A stretch of 64,000 bases of DNA from Acinetobacter sp. LoGeW2-3 (GTDB lineage Bacteria; Pseudomonadota; Gammaproteobacteria; Pseudomonadales; Moraxellaceae), in NCBI RefSeq assembly GCF_002688565.1, contig NZ_CP024011.1, forward strand, positions 62,001 to 126,000. Direction: 5' to 3'. Made by a program: the position numbers and the translations under genes. Of this stretch, positions 35,780 through 45,363 are shown one piece after another; the stretch's first letter is position 1; each line of letters opens with the position of its first letter. The notes below the pieces were generated by a model, which saw only the letters and a list, made by a program, of their open reading frames with translations, was not told the origin of the DNA and did no database searches.

Positions 35780-37030
35780 TTATGGGGTAGACCAGTCTTT
35801 AGGTGCATAACCAATACGAACCCGTTGCGGGTGATTACCTACTGGTACACTCATCACTTTATTGCCTGTGGCAAAATCAATCACTGTCACCACATCGGTT
35901 TCGCTTTCAGATATCACGCAATTTTTTCCATCTGGACTTACGGTAGCCCAATATGGTTTACCAGCTGAGATTAGAGGGCCTTCTTTTAAAGTTTTAATAT
36001 CGACAATGGTGGCATAATCGTCCATTGTGCCCGCAACACAGAGTTTTTGACCATCGCCACTCATCGAAAGTCCGTGATGACGTGAATCATTTACCCATTT
36101 AGTACGATCACTTGGAATAGTTTTGCTGCCTGGCAGCTGGCCAATACGGGTAATTTTGTCCTGATTCAAATCATATTCAATCAGGCCATTAAAGAATGAG
36201 ACTTGCGCGTAGATTTTACTTTCATCCTTGCTCAAAACCATGGGACGTACTGAATTGGATAAATCCTTGCGTCCAAATTTATCCAAAGCTGGTCGGAAAT
36301 CAATTTTCTTTAGAACCTTAAAGGTATTTGCATCAGCAATGGTGATCAAACGTTTACCTTTGGTGAAGTCCTGCCATTGAGCATCCATGGAGGTTTCGAC
36401 ATTACCGATCGCAGAATTCAGAATTTTATTGCCGCTATTGAAGAAAATATTTTCATGGGGTTTATCCCCTGTCGCGAACTGTCCCAATTCTTTGCCAGTA
36501 TTAATATCCAAAACATGCACCACATTACCCGAAGATGCAGAAACAGCCAGGCGCTGCCCATCTGGTGAAACTGCCATATGATCTGCCCGGAAGCCTTCAA
36601 CTGGTGTACGCCAATTGATTTTGCCGGTTTTGATATTAATCGATACCACATCGGCAAAACTTGGACGTGAAGCCACCACAGACTGCCCATCTGGGGTGGA
36701 ATACATATCATCTACCAGCTGATCATTGCCCTCACCCGCTGTGGCCTGAATATAGGTATAGGCAATCAGTTTGATTGGATTCAGATGGATTTCGAGTAGG
36801 CGTTCTTTACGATCTGGAATCATATTAATTACACCTATTTTGCCAAAGTCACCAGATGGGCGAATTACTGTGACTGTACCATCCCAGTTATTACCGACGA
36901 AAAAGACTTGTTGGGTGTTTGGAGGTGCAGGTTGATTTGCTGTAGCAGCATAACCTGATGCTGAAGCCAGTACAGCACAACCACAAACGAGTTGTATAAA
37001 CCGTGTCAAAGGTTTGATTTTTTTATTCAT
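35780..37030 (-). CDS. exported YncE-like beta-propeller protein
   Basis: A protein of about 416 residues with a signal peptide (ending ASGYAATAN) and repeated beta-propeller blades: VFFVGNNWDGTVTVI, DDMYSTPDGQSVVASRP, DHMAVSPDGQRLAVSAS, VHVLDINTGKELGQFATG, YWATVSPDGKNCVISES and VTVIDFATGNKVMSVPVG. These SPDG and ID..TGK motifs match the YncE/cytochrome-d1-like seven-bladed family. No heme-binding CxxCH is present, so it is not a cytochrome. Ligand and role unknown. I use the ATG at 37030 with AGGA upstream. Confidence 0.72.
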   Translation of the reverse strand: MNKKIKPLTRFIQLVCGCAVLASASGYAATANQPAPPNTQQVFFVGNNWDGTVTVIRPSGDFGKIGVINMIPDRKERLLEIHLNPIKLIAYTYIQATAGEGNDQLVDDMYSTPDGQSVVASRPSFADVVSINIKTGKINWRTPVEGFRADHMAVSPDGQRLAVSASSGNVVHVLDINTGKELGQFATGDKPHENIFFNSGNKILNSAIGNVETSMDAQWQDFTKGKRLITIADANTFKVLKKIDFRPALDKFGRKDLSNSVRPMVLSKDESKIYAQVSFFNGLIEYDLNQDKITRIGQLPGSKTIPSDRTKWVNDSRHHGLSMSGDGQKLCVAGTMDDYATIVDIKTLKEGPLISAGKPYWATVSPDGKNCVISESETDVVTVIDFATGNKVMSVPVGNHPQRVRIGYAPKDWSTP

Positions 37031-37297
37031 ACCATTCAATCCTGAATTATTTTTTATTTATTCTTAGTTGAGAGTTTGCTCTATTCAGCTATGGGCAAAC
37101 TTCAAGGTATTCCAATATACAAAGGTATTTGAGATGGTGGGAAAGTTTCCGATGAGGACCTATTAGATTCACCTCATCATAAAAATGGTCTATGAAAATT
37201 TATCTGATCTCCTCTTAAATATTTATTCGACATTTTTTACTTTTCCCTCTTCCTGCCTTAGACTTAGGTTCAGCACCATCTAACGTTTAGATAATTT

Positions 37298-37888
37298 ATG
37301 CATACGACTGTTCAGGAACTTCGAAAACATATCCGCCAAGCCCGTCGTCGTATTTCCCGATTTGAACAAAAAAAGTCCGCTCAGCAAGTATTGAATCTTC
37401 TCAGGACGAATCCACAATTTATCCATTCACAGCATATCGGCCTCTATTTAGATGCTTTTGGTGAGATTCAAACGCAAAAAATCATTGAGTATTGCTTTTC
37501 AGTCGGTAAAAAAGTCTATTTGCCGGTGATCTGTAACATGAACCAGCAACTAGAATGGGTTCGCATTAATCAACATCAGTACCGTAACAAGCTTTTTTTT
37601 CATCATCGTTTAGGCATGCGTGAGCCAATGCAAGCTCGTGGTTTACATGTTTCAAAACTTGATTTGTTAATCATGCCCCTACTGGTTTGTGACTATCAGG
37701 GAACCCGGATTGGCATGGGCGGTGGTTACTATGACCGCACCTTAGCTACGGCGTATAAAAAACCCTATCGTCTTGGTTTGGCACATGATTTGCAACTTGT
37801 AGAAACACCATTATATCGGGAGAAATGGGATCAGCCTTTGGACGCACTTTTAACCCCTACTCGCTTGCTGCGTTTTAAACGTTTGTAA
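37298..37888 (+). CDS. ygfA: 5-formyltetrahydrofolate cyclo-ligase
   Basis: A 196-residue ATP-dependent enzyme converting 5-formyl-THF to 5,10-methenyl-THF, recycling the inhibitory folate. N-terminal KHIRQARRRIS provides the basic ATP-contact helix, and the family hallmark GTRIGMGGGYYDRTLA is intact near residue 140. In E. coli it follows 6S RNA in the same transcript (ssrS-ygfA/fau). Here it is 2.1 kb away and must use another promoter. Confidence 0.9.
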   Translation: MHTTVQELRKHIRQARRRISRFEQKKSAQQVLNLLRTNPQFIHSQHIGLYLDAFGEIQTQKIIEYCFSVGKKVYLPVICNMNQQLEWVRINQHQYRNKLFFHHRLGMREPMQARGLHVSKLDLLIMPLLVCDYQGTRIGMGGGYYDRTLATAYKKPYRLGLAHDLQLVETPLYREKWDQPLDALLTPTRLLRFKRL

Positions 37889-37960
37889 ATTGAATAGCTA
37901 ACTAAGTTACTTTTAAATCAAATAATTAGTCAATAATTATACAATTTCATCTGAACGGCC

Positions 37961-37992
37961 CTTGTAATTTTAAAAATACCCATCACTATAAA
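37961..37992 (+). promoter_or_regulatory. candidate heat-shock / housekeeping promoter of lon
   Basis: CTTGTAA at 37961-37967 and ACCCATCA at 37978-37985 resemble sigma-32 boxes at slightly short spacing; TTGTAA and TATAAA (37987-37992) could be a sigma-70 promoter with a 19-bp spacer. lon is a classical sigma-32 gene, which raises plausibility. Confidence 0.4.
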
Positions 37993-38030
37993 ATACATGG
38001 CAACATCGTTGTCACTCATTAGGAGTGCCC

Positions 38031-40457
38031 ATGTCTGAAATTATTATGAATGAAGAAAGCTTTGAGCCTCAGGTTCCAAGTGTATTACCACTTTTAGCGC
38101 TACGTGATGTGGTCGTATATCCACACATGCAAATCGCGTTATTTGTCGGTCGTGAAAAATCGATCAATGCAGTTGATGTGGCTCGTAACAGTGACAATCT
38201 AGTATTTGTAGTTGCGCAAAAAGATTCGCTTACAGAAGAAATTGATCACGATAACTTATATCAATACGGTACTGTCGCGAAGATTGTGCAAGTTGTGAAT
38301 CATGAAAATGATGAAAACTGTATTAAGGTTCTCATCGAAGGCCTATATCGTGCCAAATTAACTAAAATCATTGATGATACTGAATATCTGACTGCTGAAC
38401 ATGAGCTGAGTCCGATCACAGTCAAGATGGACCAAGACACACAGGATACTCGTGTTGAAGAACTGCGTGCGCTATTTGCTCAATATGCAGAAGCAAAATT
38501 ACGTAATGCGCGTGAGTTGATTGCCGCTGCCAATAAAATTGAAGACTTGCTTCAATTATTGTTCTTTGTTGCAACTCGTGTGCCGCTGAACATTGAAATC
38601 AAGCAAAAATTCCTTGAGCACGATGAGTTTGAAGCTCATCTGACTGAACTCATGACGTATTTACTGCAACAGTCTGAAGAACAACAGATTGAGCAAACCC
38701 TGCATGATTCAGTAAAACGCCAGATGGAAAAAAATCAGCGTGAATATTTCCTGAATGAAAAAATGAAGGTAATTCAACGCGAACTTTCTGACCTGAACGG
38801 TGGTGCAGAAGATGACGTGGCTGAAATTGAAAAACGTCTGGCTGAAGCAGACCTGCCTGAACATGTACGTAAGAAAGCAGAAGCAGAGTTCCGTAAGCTA
38901 AAAGCAATGCAGCCTGCTTCAAGTGAAGCTGCTGTTGTTCGCAACTATCTTGAAGTGATTCTGGATACACCTTGGAACAAGGCGAGCAAAGTCAGCATTA
39001 ACCTGAACAAGGCGCAGGAAATTCTGGATGCGGATCACTACGGTCTGGACGATGTTAAAGATCGTATTGTGGAATATCTGGCAGTTCAGTCACGTGTGAA
39101 AAAACTGCGTGGCCCGATCCTGTGTCTGGTAGGTCCTCCAGGTGTAGGTAAAACCTCACTCGGTGAATCTGTTGCTAAAGCCACTGGCCGTGAGTTCGTG
39201 CGTATGGCCCTCGGGGGTGTACGTGATGAAGCTGAAATCCGTGGTCACCGTCGTACTTATATCGGTGCGATGCCAGGTAAAATCGTGCAGTCTTTGACAA
39301 AAGTTGGCGTGAAAAATCCACTGTTCTTGCTCGACGAAATCGACAAGATGGCTCAGGACTACCGTGGTGATCCTGCTTCTGCCCTGCTTGAAGTACTCGA
39401 TCCATCACAGAACAGCAAGTTCAATGATCACTACTTAGATCTTGATCTGGACCTTTCTGAAGTGATGTTCATCTGTACTGCCAACAGCATGAATATTCCA
39501 GAGGCCCTATTGGACCGTATGGAAGTGATTCGTCTACCGGGTTATACCGAAGATGAAAAAGTGAATATTGCTGAACGTTACCTTGTTCCGAAAGCAATCA
39601 AAAACAATGGTCTGCGTAGCAAAGAATTGACGATTCATGAAGAAGCGATTCGCGACATCGTACAGCGTTATACCCGTGAAGCTGGTGTGCGTAATCTAGA
39701 ACGTGAAGTTTCTAAAATTGCCCGTAAAGTAGTGAAAGAAGCGGTTAGCAAGAAAGCGAAAAATCTTCAGCTTGAAGTGAATTCAGCTAACCTGCCTGAG
39801 TACTTGGGTCCTCACAAATTTGACTTTGGCATGGCTGAAGAAGAAGCTGAAGTGGGTCGCGTGAATGGTCTGGCTTGGACTTCGGTGGGTGGTGAGTTAC
39901 TGACCATTGAAGTTGCAGCTGTTCCAGGTAAAGGTAAATTCATTACTACCGGTTCTCTCGGTGATGTAATGAAGGAATCGATTACTGCTGCAATGACTGT
40001 GGTTCGTACCCGTGCAGCTGAACTGGGTATCGAAGCTTCACGCTTTGAAGAAACCGATGTTCACGTACATTTACCTGAAGGTGCAACACCGAAAGATGGT
40101 CCATCTGCTGGTCTGGCACTGACGACTGCTCTGGTATCTGCATTCACAGGTATTGCGATTCGTCCTGATATCGCGATGACAGGTGAAACCAGCCTACGTG
40201 GTCGTGCAATGCGTATCGGTGGCCTAAAGGAAAAACTGCTTGCTGCTCACCGCGGTGGAATCAAGCTGGTATTTATCCCCCAAGACAACGTACGTGACCT
40301 GTCTGAAATTCCTGAAAATGTGAAGGAAGGACTAGAAATCAAAGCTGTAAAATCGATTGATGAAGTTTTACCGTTGGCATTGACTTCTATGCCAAAAGCA
40401 TTGGTCAAAACGCCGATTGTAAAAGCAACTGATGAAGGTAAAGCAGCACGTCACTAA
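38031..40457 (+). CDS. lon: ATP-dependent Lon protease
   Basis: An 808-residue cytosolic AAA+ serine protease that degrades misfolded and regulatory proteins. The N-terminal LON substrate-binding domain begins PSVLPLLALRDVVVYPHM; the AAA+ module has Walker A GPPGVGKTS and Walker B FLLDEIDKM; the protease domain has the Ser-Lys dyad, with Ser in PKDGPSAGLALTTAL and Lys in the following RGRAMRIGGLKEKLLAA region. The ATG at 38031 lies 5 bases after AGGAG, better than the in-frame GTG at 38025 inside that site. Terminator at 40471-40496. Confidence 0.97.
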   Translation: MSEIIMNEESFEPQVPSVLPLLALRDVVVYPHMQIALFVGREKSINAVDVARNSDNLVFVVAQKDSLTEEIDHDNLYQYGTVAKIVQVVNHENDENCIKVLIEGLYRAKLTKIIDDTEYLTAEHELSPITVKMDQDTQDTRVEELRALFAQYAEAKLRNARELIAAANKIEDLLQLLFFVATRVPLNIEIKQKFLEHDEFEAHLTELMTYLLQQSEEQQIEQTLHDSVKRQMEKNQREYFLNEKMKVIQRELSDLNGGAEDDVAEIEKRLAEADLPEHVRKKAEAEFRKLKAMQPASSEAAVVRNYLEVILDTPWNKASKVSINLNKAQEILDADHYGLDDVKDRIVEYLAVQSRVKKLRGPILCLVGPPGVGKTSLGESVAKATGREFVRMALGGVRDEAEIRGHRRTYIGAMPGKIVQSLTKVGVKNPLFLLDEIDKMAQDYRGDPASALLEVLDPSQNSKFNDHYLDLDLDLSEVMFICTANSMNIPEALLDRMEVIRLPGYTEDEKVNIAERYLVPKAIKNNGLRSKELTIHEEAIRDIVQRYTREAGVRNLEREVSKIARKVVKEAVSKKAKNLQLEVNSANLPEYLGPHKFDFGMAEEEAEVGRVNGLAWTSVGGELLTIEVAAVPGKGKFITTGSLGDVMKESITAAMTVVRTRAAELGIEASRFEETDVHVHLPEGATPKDGPSAGLALTTALVSAFTGIAIRPDIAMTGETSLRGRAMRIGGLKEKLLAAHRGGIKLVFIPQDNVRDLSEIPENVKEGLEIKAVKSIDEVLPLALTSMPKALVKTPIVKATDEGKAARH

Positions 40458-40470
40458 GTGACCTGCTTTA

Positions 40471-40496
40471 AAAAACCCTGCTCTGGCAGGGTTTTT
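40471..40496. terminator. terminator after lon, shared with convergent peptidase gene
   Basis: The stem AAAAACCCTGC/GCAGGGTTTTT with a TCTG loop lies 13 bases after the lon stop. Confidence 0.88.
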
Positions 40497-40517
40497 TATT
40501 GTCTCTATATTTAGGCG

Positions 40518-41465
40518 TTATGGACTTAGTACGGTTTGTACCAAGCCATCTATTACATAGGTCATTTTTTTCAGATCCAGTTTATCCAAGGTGTCCTGCT
40601 CAGTATTGTAATAAGGATAACGATAATGTGCCGTATCACTGATCAGTACAGTGGGAAAGTTCTGTTTGGCATAACTCAGATAACCTGAATAATCCAGTCC
40701 CTGCATAAAGGTAGGAATAATAAAGCGCTCGCATTCCAGACGTTGATGCATCTGCATAGCATCACAGAATCGTCCTGTCAGTCCAACTGAACCCAAATGC
40801 CCAATACTGGCAATATAATTGGCATGTCGAGGATAGAGCCATTTTAAAGTTGCCGGATAGCTCTGCACCAGATTTTCATCATAGTAACCAATCGAATCCA
40901 GCACGAAGACACCATACACTTTTTGTTTTTGCTTTCTTAATGACTTTGCATGAATCGCACTGCCCATATGTTCAGTATTGAGATACGGTGGTTCTTCCAG
41001 TCCATAGAAAACAAACTCGATATTATTTTTCAGTTTGGATTTTTGTATCGCCAACAGTCGCGCTGTTTCCAGCACGCCGACTACGCCCGAAGCATTATTA
41101 TTTGCCCCGAGATGATTGGCAAAAACATCATAGTGCGCACCGATGACGATTTTATCTTTTGCTCTGACATTCAGCTGGCACACTAGATTGCGATAGCCCT
41201 GACTATTTACAATATAGCTCTGAAACTGACATGGAATGCCAAAGCGGCGCATCTGCTCTTTCAACCAGGCGGATACCCGATTCAGCTCAGCCGTATTCTT
41301 GTGATTTCTAAACTCATCCACATTCAAGATCTGACTAAAATAAAGCTCGAGATTCTTGACTTGAGCGTTACCGGCTGGATTGGCCCAAGCCCAGTTAGGG
41401 AAGATCAGGGAAAGGCTGATCAGTAAACCCACACAACTTTTTCTTAAAATAGCTACAATCCGCAT
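40518..41465 (-). CDS. M28 family zinc metallopeptidase, exported
   Basis: A 315-residue aminopeptidase-like protein with a clear signal peptide (core VGLLISLSLIFP, cleavage near AWANP). The M28 metal ligands are seen in IVIGAHYDVFANHLGANNNASG (His, Asp), FVFYGLEEPPYLNTEHMGS (Glu pair: catalytic base and ligand), FVLDSIGYY (Asp) and a late ISDTAHYRYPYYNTEQDT (His). It probably releases amino acids from peptides in the periplasm or outside. Single gene, convergent with lon. Confidence 0.85.
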   Translation of the reverse strand: MRIVAILRKSCVGLLISLSLIFPNWAWANPAGNAQVKNLELYFSQILNVDEFRNHKNTAELNRVSAWLKEQMRRFGIPCQFQSYIVNSQGYRNLVCQLNVRAKDKIVIGAHYDVFANHLGANNNASGVVGVLETARLLAIQKSKLKNNIEFVFYGLEEPPYLNTEHMGSAIHAKSLRKQKQKVYGVFVLDSIGYYDENLVQSYPATLKWLYPRHANYIASIGHLGSVGLTGRFCDAMQMHQRLECERFIIPTFMQGLDYSGYLSYAKQNFPTVLISDTAHYRYPYYNTEQDTLDKLDLKKMTYVIDGLVQTVLSP

Positions 41466-41620
41466 TTGTTATTATTTCCATGATATTTTCAAGCGGAAAC
41501 TTGAACTCTGAATATTTATGCAGCAGCACTTTTTCTAATTCAATTTCAATTTGTTTCTATACTCAACTTCGTGTTGTTTCATCGTTATAATGAGCCTATC
41601 CTGAACAACATGATGTCTGT

Positions 41621-42103
41621 ATGAAAATCCGTATTCTGACCATTGGTCAAAAAATGCCAGCCTGGGTACTCACTGGTTTTGAAGATTACTTCAAGCGCAT
41701 ACAGCCATTTGTTCAAACGCAAATTATTGAACTGCCGATGGCGAAACGTGGTAAGAATGATTCAGAAGCCGACATCCTGAAATATCGTAATATCGAAGGT
41801 GACAGCATCCTGAATGCACTCAAGCCCAATGAAACCCTGATTGCACTTGAAGTCGGTGGCCGTGAATTCAGTACCGAAAAACTGGCTGAAACCATGAAAG
41901 GCTGGATGCTGGAAGGTAATGATGTGGCTTTAGCCATTGGCGGACCGGATGGTCACTCTGAAGCAGTACGTAAGGCAGCGGCTTGGCACTGGTCACTTTC
42001 CAAACTAACCTTGCCGCATCCTCTGGTCCGTGTCATGCTGATTGAACAGTTGTACCGTGCTATGAGCATTAATCACAATCATCCGTATCACCGTGCGGGT
42101 TAA
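41621..42103 (+). CDS. rlmH: 23S rRNA (pseudouridine1915-N3)-methyltransferase
   Basis: A 160-residue SPOUT methyltransferase acting on helix 69 of the large subunit. Family motifs are intact: MKIRILTIGQKMPAWV, LIALEVGGREFSTEKLAE, VALAIGGPDGHSEAV (knotted SAM site), WSLSKLTLPHPLVRVMLIEQ, YRAMSINHNHPYHRAG at the C-terminus. E. coli RlmH has 155 residues. Confidence 0.96.
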   Translation: MKIRILTIGQKMPAWVLTGFEDYFKRIQPFVQTQIIELPMAKRGKNDSEADILKYRNIEGDSILNALKPNETLIALEVGGREFSTEKLAETMKGWMLEGNDVALAIGGPDGHSEAVRKAAAWHWSLSKLTLPHPLVRVMLIEQLYRAMSINHNHPYHRAG

Positions 42104-42216
42104 GGCAGGAATTGATGATTGTTCTATTTCCGCAACGAATTGTTGAACAATCTCCCCTCCTTACTTCATATCCTTTCGTGCATTATTGAAGACATCTTCC
42201 AGATGTGGTTTGAACT

Positions 42217-42993
42217 ATGAATTTACAAACGCTTCCCGGCCTGTTTATCTCCCATGGCTCCCCAATGCTGGCCCTTAACCCTGAACAGGTGGGTCCAGCA
42301 CTGGAGCGTTTGAGTGTCAATCTGCCACGTCCAGAAGCCATCATTGTGATGTCTGCTCACTGGGAAAGTAATGCCCTGGAAGTAAATACAGGCATTCGTC
42401 CAGAAACCTGGCATGATTTCCGTGGCTTCCCACCTCAGTTATACCAGCTACGCTACCCAGCACCGGGAAGACCGGAACTGGCTGAGCAGATTCTTGGCTT
42501 ACTGTCTGAAGCAGGCTTTAGTGCCTATGCCAATAATTCACGCCCACGTGATCACGGCGTATGGATGCCATTGCTGCACATGTATCCAGATGCAGATATA
42601 CCGGTGGTGGAAATTTCCCTGCCGATGAACATGACTGCGCATGATATTTATAAAATTGGTCAGACGCTGGCCCCCCTACGTGAGCAGCAAGTTCTACTGA
42701 TTGGTTCAGGCAGTATTACCCATAACCTGCGTGAACTAGATCGTACTGGGCAATCCAATGTTGTGCCAGAATGGGCATCGACCTTCCGTAATCATGTGGT
42801 GAGCAAACTGACTCATAGCGACTATGAAGCAGTCCTGGATTGGCCAAGCATTCCTTACTTAGAACGTAACCATCCAACACTGGAACACTTTGCGCCGATC
42901 TTCTTTTCAATGGGAACCGGCACCCGTTTCAGTCTAGTGCATAGCAGCTTTAGCATGGGTTCACTTGGTATGGATATCTACCGTTTTGACTAA
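42217..42993 (+). CDS. ygiD: 4,5-DOPA-extradiol-dioxygenase-type protein YgiD
   Basis: A 258-residue member of the LigB-like class III extradiol dioxygenases. Metal-binding His residues appear in LFISHGSPMLAL, VMSAHWESNALEVN, RDHGVWMPLLHMYPDAD and GSGSITHNLRELD. Bacterial homologues cleave L-DOPA in vitro and plant relatives make betalain pigments; the physiological substrate in bacteria is unknown. It stands alone, 113 bases after rlmH. Confidence 0.88.
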   Translation: MNLQTLPGLFISHGSPMLALNPEQVGPALERLSVNLPRPEAIIVMSAHWESNALEVNTGIRPETWHDFRGFPPQLYQLRYPAPGRPELAEQILGLLSEAGFSAYANNSRPRDHGVWMPLLHMYPDADIPVVEISLPMNMTAHDIYKIGQTLAPLREQQVLLIGSGSITHNLRELDRTGQSNVVPEWASTFRNHVVSKLTHSDYEAVLDWPSIPYLERNHPTLEHFAPIFFSMGTGTRFSLVHSSFSMGSLGMDIYRFD

Positions 42994-43161
42994 AACTAAA
43001 GGTTCTAATTGAGCCTTTGTTATTTAACTTTTAGAAAATCCTCTATTTTCCTGCACACATCATTCAAAATCCATGGATACATTTTGCTACTTAAAGCTTC
43101 AGAATGTATTCATATTTTTTAAAAATGAATAGTTTAAGCTTAAGTCTGCTTTACTTGCTTC

Positions 43162-43947
43162 ATGACTATTCCATCAATGAAATTAAAATATTTAATTCTT
43201 GCTTTACTTCCTTTGAGCCTTGCAGCTTGTCAGTCGAATGATGTCCAAAAAGTAGGAGATCTTGCCGTGTCCGTATTACAGCAACAAAATGCCGCCAATA
43301 CCTTGAGTGCTTATGAATGGCACATTGATACCGGCGCACAAGAACATATGGTGCTGAGCTTCCATGATGAGAATCGTTTTAGCGTTATCACCAGTTGCAA
43401 TAGTCTGGGTGGCAGCTGGAAGATTAATGCCGGTCAGCTAGAAACTGGCACCTTAATCTCTACCATGAAGGCTTGCGATACCAATGCCATGCAACAGGAA
43501 AAGCTGGCAGGTGAGATTTTTGATGATGCCCGTATTCCGTTCAGCTTAGATACCAGTGATGCTCAGACTCCAGTCTTAACCTTGACAGTAAACGGAAAGG
43601 CTTATGTATTCACAGGCAAGATGACGCCAGAAAATAAATATAAGAGCGAAGCTGAAATCATTTTCCTGGAAATTTCTCCAGAAACTAAAGCTTGTACCGG
43701 TGTTGCTCAGCAAACCTGCTTACAGGTAAGAGAAATTAAATACAATGAACAAGGTTTAAAAACTCAGGTAGATCAAGACTGGACCTTGTTTTATGACCAG
43801 ATTGAAGGTTTCCAGCATAGCCCGAATGAACGTCAGGTGATTCGTGTGAAACGCTTCGAAATCAAGAATCCGGCAGCCGATCAATCTAAATATGCGTATA
43901 TCTTTGATATGGCAGTCGAGCGTGAAGCAGTAAAAGGTTCACTATAA
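43162..43947 (+). CDS. META / DUF4377 domain lipoprotein
   Basis: A 261-residue lipoprotein: signal peptide with lipobox LAAC (Cys near residue 23, codon 43228-43230), then a META/HslJ-type domain (about 50-155: YEWHIDTGAQEHMVLSF, VITSCNSLGGSWKI, LISTMKACD), then a DUF4377 domain (about 165-261: IIFLEISPETKACTGVAQQ, CLQVREIKY). The family is linked to envelope stress and novobiocin tolerance in E. coli HslJ, but no reaction is known. Start uncertain: ATG 43162 or ATG 43177 (MKLKY), both with poor RBS. The mature N-terminus QSNDVQK recurs in the lipoprotein at 55325. Confidence 0.8.
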   Translation: MTIPSMKLKYLILALLPLSLAACQSNDVQKVGDLAVSVLQQQNAANTLSAYEWHIDTGAQEHMVLSFHDENRFSVITSCNSLGGSWKINAGQLETGTLISTMKACDTNAMQQEKLAGEIFDDARIPFSLDTSDAQTPVLTLTVNGKAYVFTGKMTPENKYKSEAEIIFLEISPETKACTGVAQQTCLQVREIKYNEQGLKTQVDQDWTLFYDQIEGFQHSPNERQVIRVKRFEIKNPAADQSKYAYIFDMAVEREAVKGSL

Positions 43948-43965
43948 TTTATTTTCAATAGATAT

Positions 43966-43997
43966 AAAAAAACCGGAGCTATCACTCCGGTTTTTTT
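43966..43997. terminator. bidirectional terminator between META lipoprotein gene and gdhA
   Basis: A perfect 13-bp stem AAAAAAACCGGAG/CTCCGGTTTTTTT with a 6-base loop between convergent genes. Confidence 0.9.
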
Positions 43998-44019
43998 CAA
44001 GCTTCAACTAAGTCAGAAC

Positions 44020-45363
44020 TTAGAATACGCCTTGAGAAAGCATTGCATCAGCAACTTTTACGAAGCCAGCAATGTTTGCACCGTCTACGTAGTTTACAGT
44101 ACCGTCTTCTTTAGTACCGTATTTTACGCAGTTGCGGTGAATTTCTTTCATGATCGCGTGAAGACGTTCGTCAACTTCTTCGAAAGTCCAGCCAAGACGC
44201 AATGCATTTTGAGACATTTCAAGACCAGAAGTTGCTACACCACCCGCGTTAGATGCTTTACCTGGAGCGTAAAGGATTTTCGCTTCAACGAATTTCTCAA
44301 CAGCACCTAGAGTAGATGGCATGTTTGCACCTTCAGCAACACAGATTGCACCGTTTGCAAGAAGTTTGTCAGCATCATCTGCATCTAATTCGTTTTGAGT
44401 TGCACATGGAAGCGCGATATCACACTTAATGCCCCAAGGACGTTGGCCTTCAAGGTATTCAAAACCGTGTTTAGACGCGAATTCAGAGATACGACCACGT
44501 TTAACGTTTTTCAATTCCATCACTTCAGCAAGAAGTTCTTCTGTCAGACCGTCTTTAATATAAACAGTACCAGCAGAGTCAGAAAGAGAAACAACTTTAG
44601 CACCTAGGAACATTGCTTTTTCAGCAGCATATTGCGCAACGTTACCAGAACCAGAGATAGTCACAACTTTATCTTTGAAGCTGTCGCCACGAGTTTTCAG
44701 CATTTCCTCAGCGAAATACACAGTACCGTAACCAGTTGCTTCAGGACGAGCCAATGAACCACCGAAAGTCAAACCTTTACCAGTGAATACACATGAAGTG
44801 TCATTGCTCAATTTTTTCATCATGCCGGCCATGTAGCCAACTTCACGACCACCTACACCGATGTCGCCTGCAGGGATATCAGTATTAGAACCAAGGTGAC
44901 GGTAAAGCTCGATGATTAACGCTTGGCAGAAACGCATGATTTCGCCTTCTGACTTGCCTTTAGGGTCAAAGTCAGAACCACCTTTACCACCGCCCATAGG
45001 CAATGTAGTCAAAGCATTTTTGAAAGTTTGTTCAAAGCCCAAGAATTTCAGGATTGAAAGGTTCACAGATGGGTGGAAACGCATACCACCTTTAAATGGA
45101 CCAATCGCTGAGTTGTACTGTACGCGGAACGCACGGTTTACTTGTGTTTGACCTTGGTCATCTACCCAAGCTACACGGAACTGAATCGCACGCTCTGGTT
45201 CAACTAGACGTTCTAGTAAACCGTGAGCTGCATATTGTGGGTTCTTTTCAATGAACGGCCACAAGCTTGTCATCACTTCTTCTACAGCTTGAAGAAATTC
45301 TGGTTGATGTGCATCACGTGTTTTAACGTAATCTAGGAACTCATTAAGTGTGTTGTATTTCAA
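44020..45363 (-). CDS. gdhA: NADP-specific glutamate dehydrogenase
   Basis: A 447-residue hexameric enzyme making glutamate from 2-oxoglutarate and ammonium. Signatures: YNSAIGPFKGGMRFHPSVN, LPMGGGKGGSDFDPKGKS (catalytic Lys region), the dinucleotide fold VTISGSGNVAQYAAEKAM, and ANGAICVAEGANMPSTL. Length matches E. coli GdhA (447). It is transcribed away from rnfB with a 347-bp divergent region that carries a possible 19-codon leader frame and an inverted repeat. Confidence 0.96.
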   Translation of the reverse strand: MKYNTLNEFLDYVKTRDAHQPEFLQAVEEVMTSLWPFIEKNPQYAAHGLLERLVEPERAIQFRVAWVDDQGQTQVNRAFRVQYNSAIGPFKGGMRFHPSVNLSILKFLGFEQTFKNALTTLPMGGGKGGSDFDPKGKSEGEIMRFCQALIIELYRHLGSNTDIPAGDIGVGGREVGYMAGMMKKLSNDTSCVFTGKGLTFGGSLARPEATGYGTVYFAEEMLKTRGDSFKDKVVTISGSGNVAQYAAEKAMFLGAKVVSLSDSAGTVYIKDGLTEELLAEVMELKNVKRGRISEFASKHGFEYLEGQRPWGIKCDIALPCATQNELDADDADKLLANGAICVAEGANMPSTLGAVEKFVEAKILYAPGKASNAGGVATSGLEMSQNALRLGWTFEEVDERLHAIMKEIHRNCVKYGTKEDGTVNYVDGANIAGFVKVADAMLSQGVF

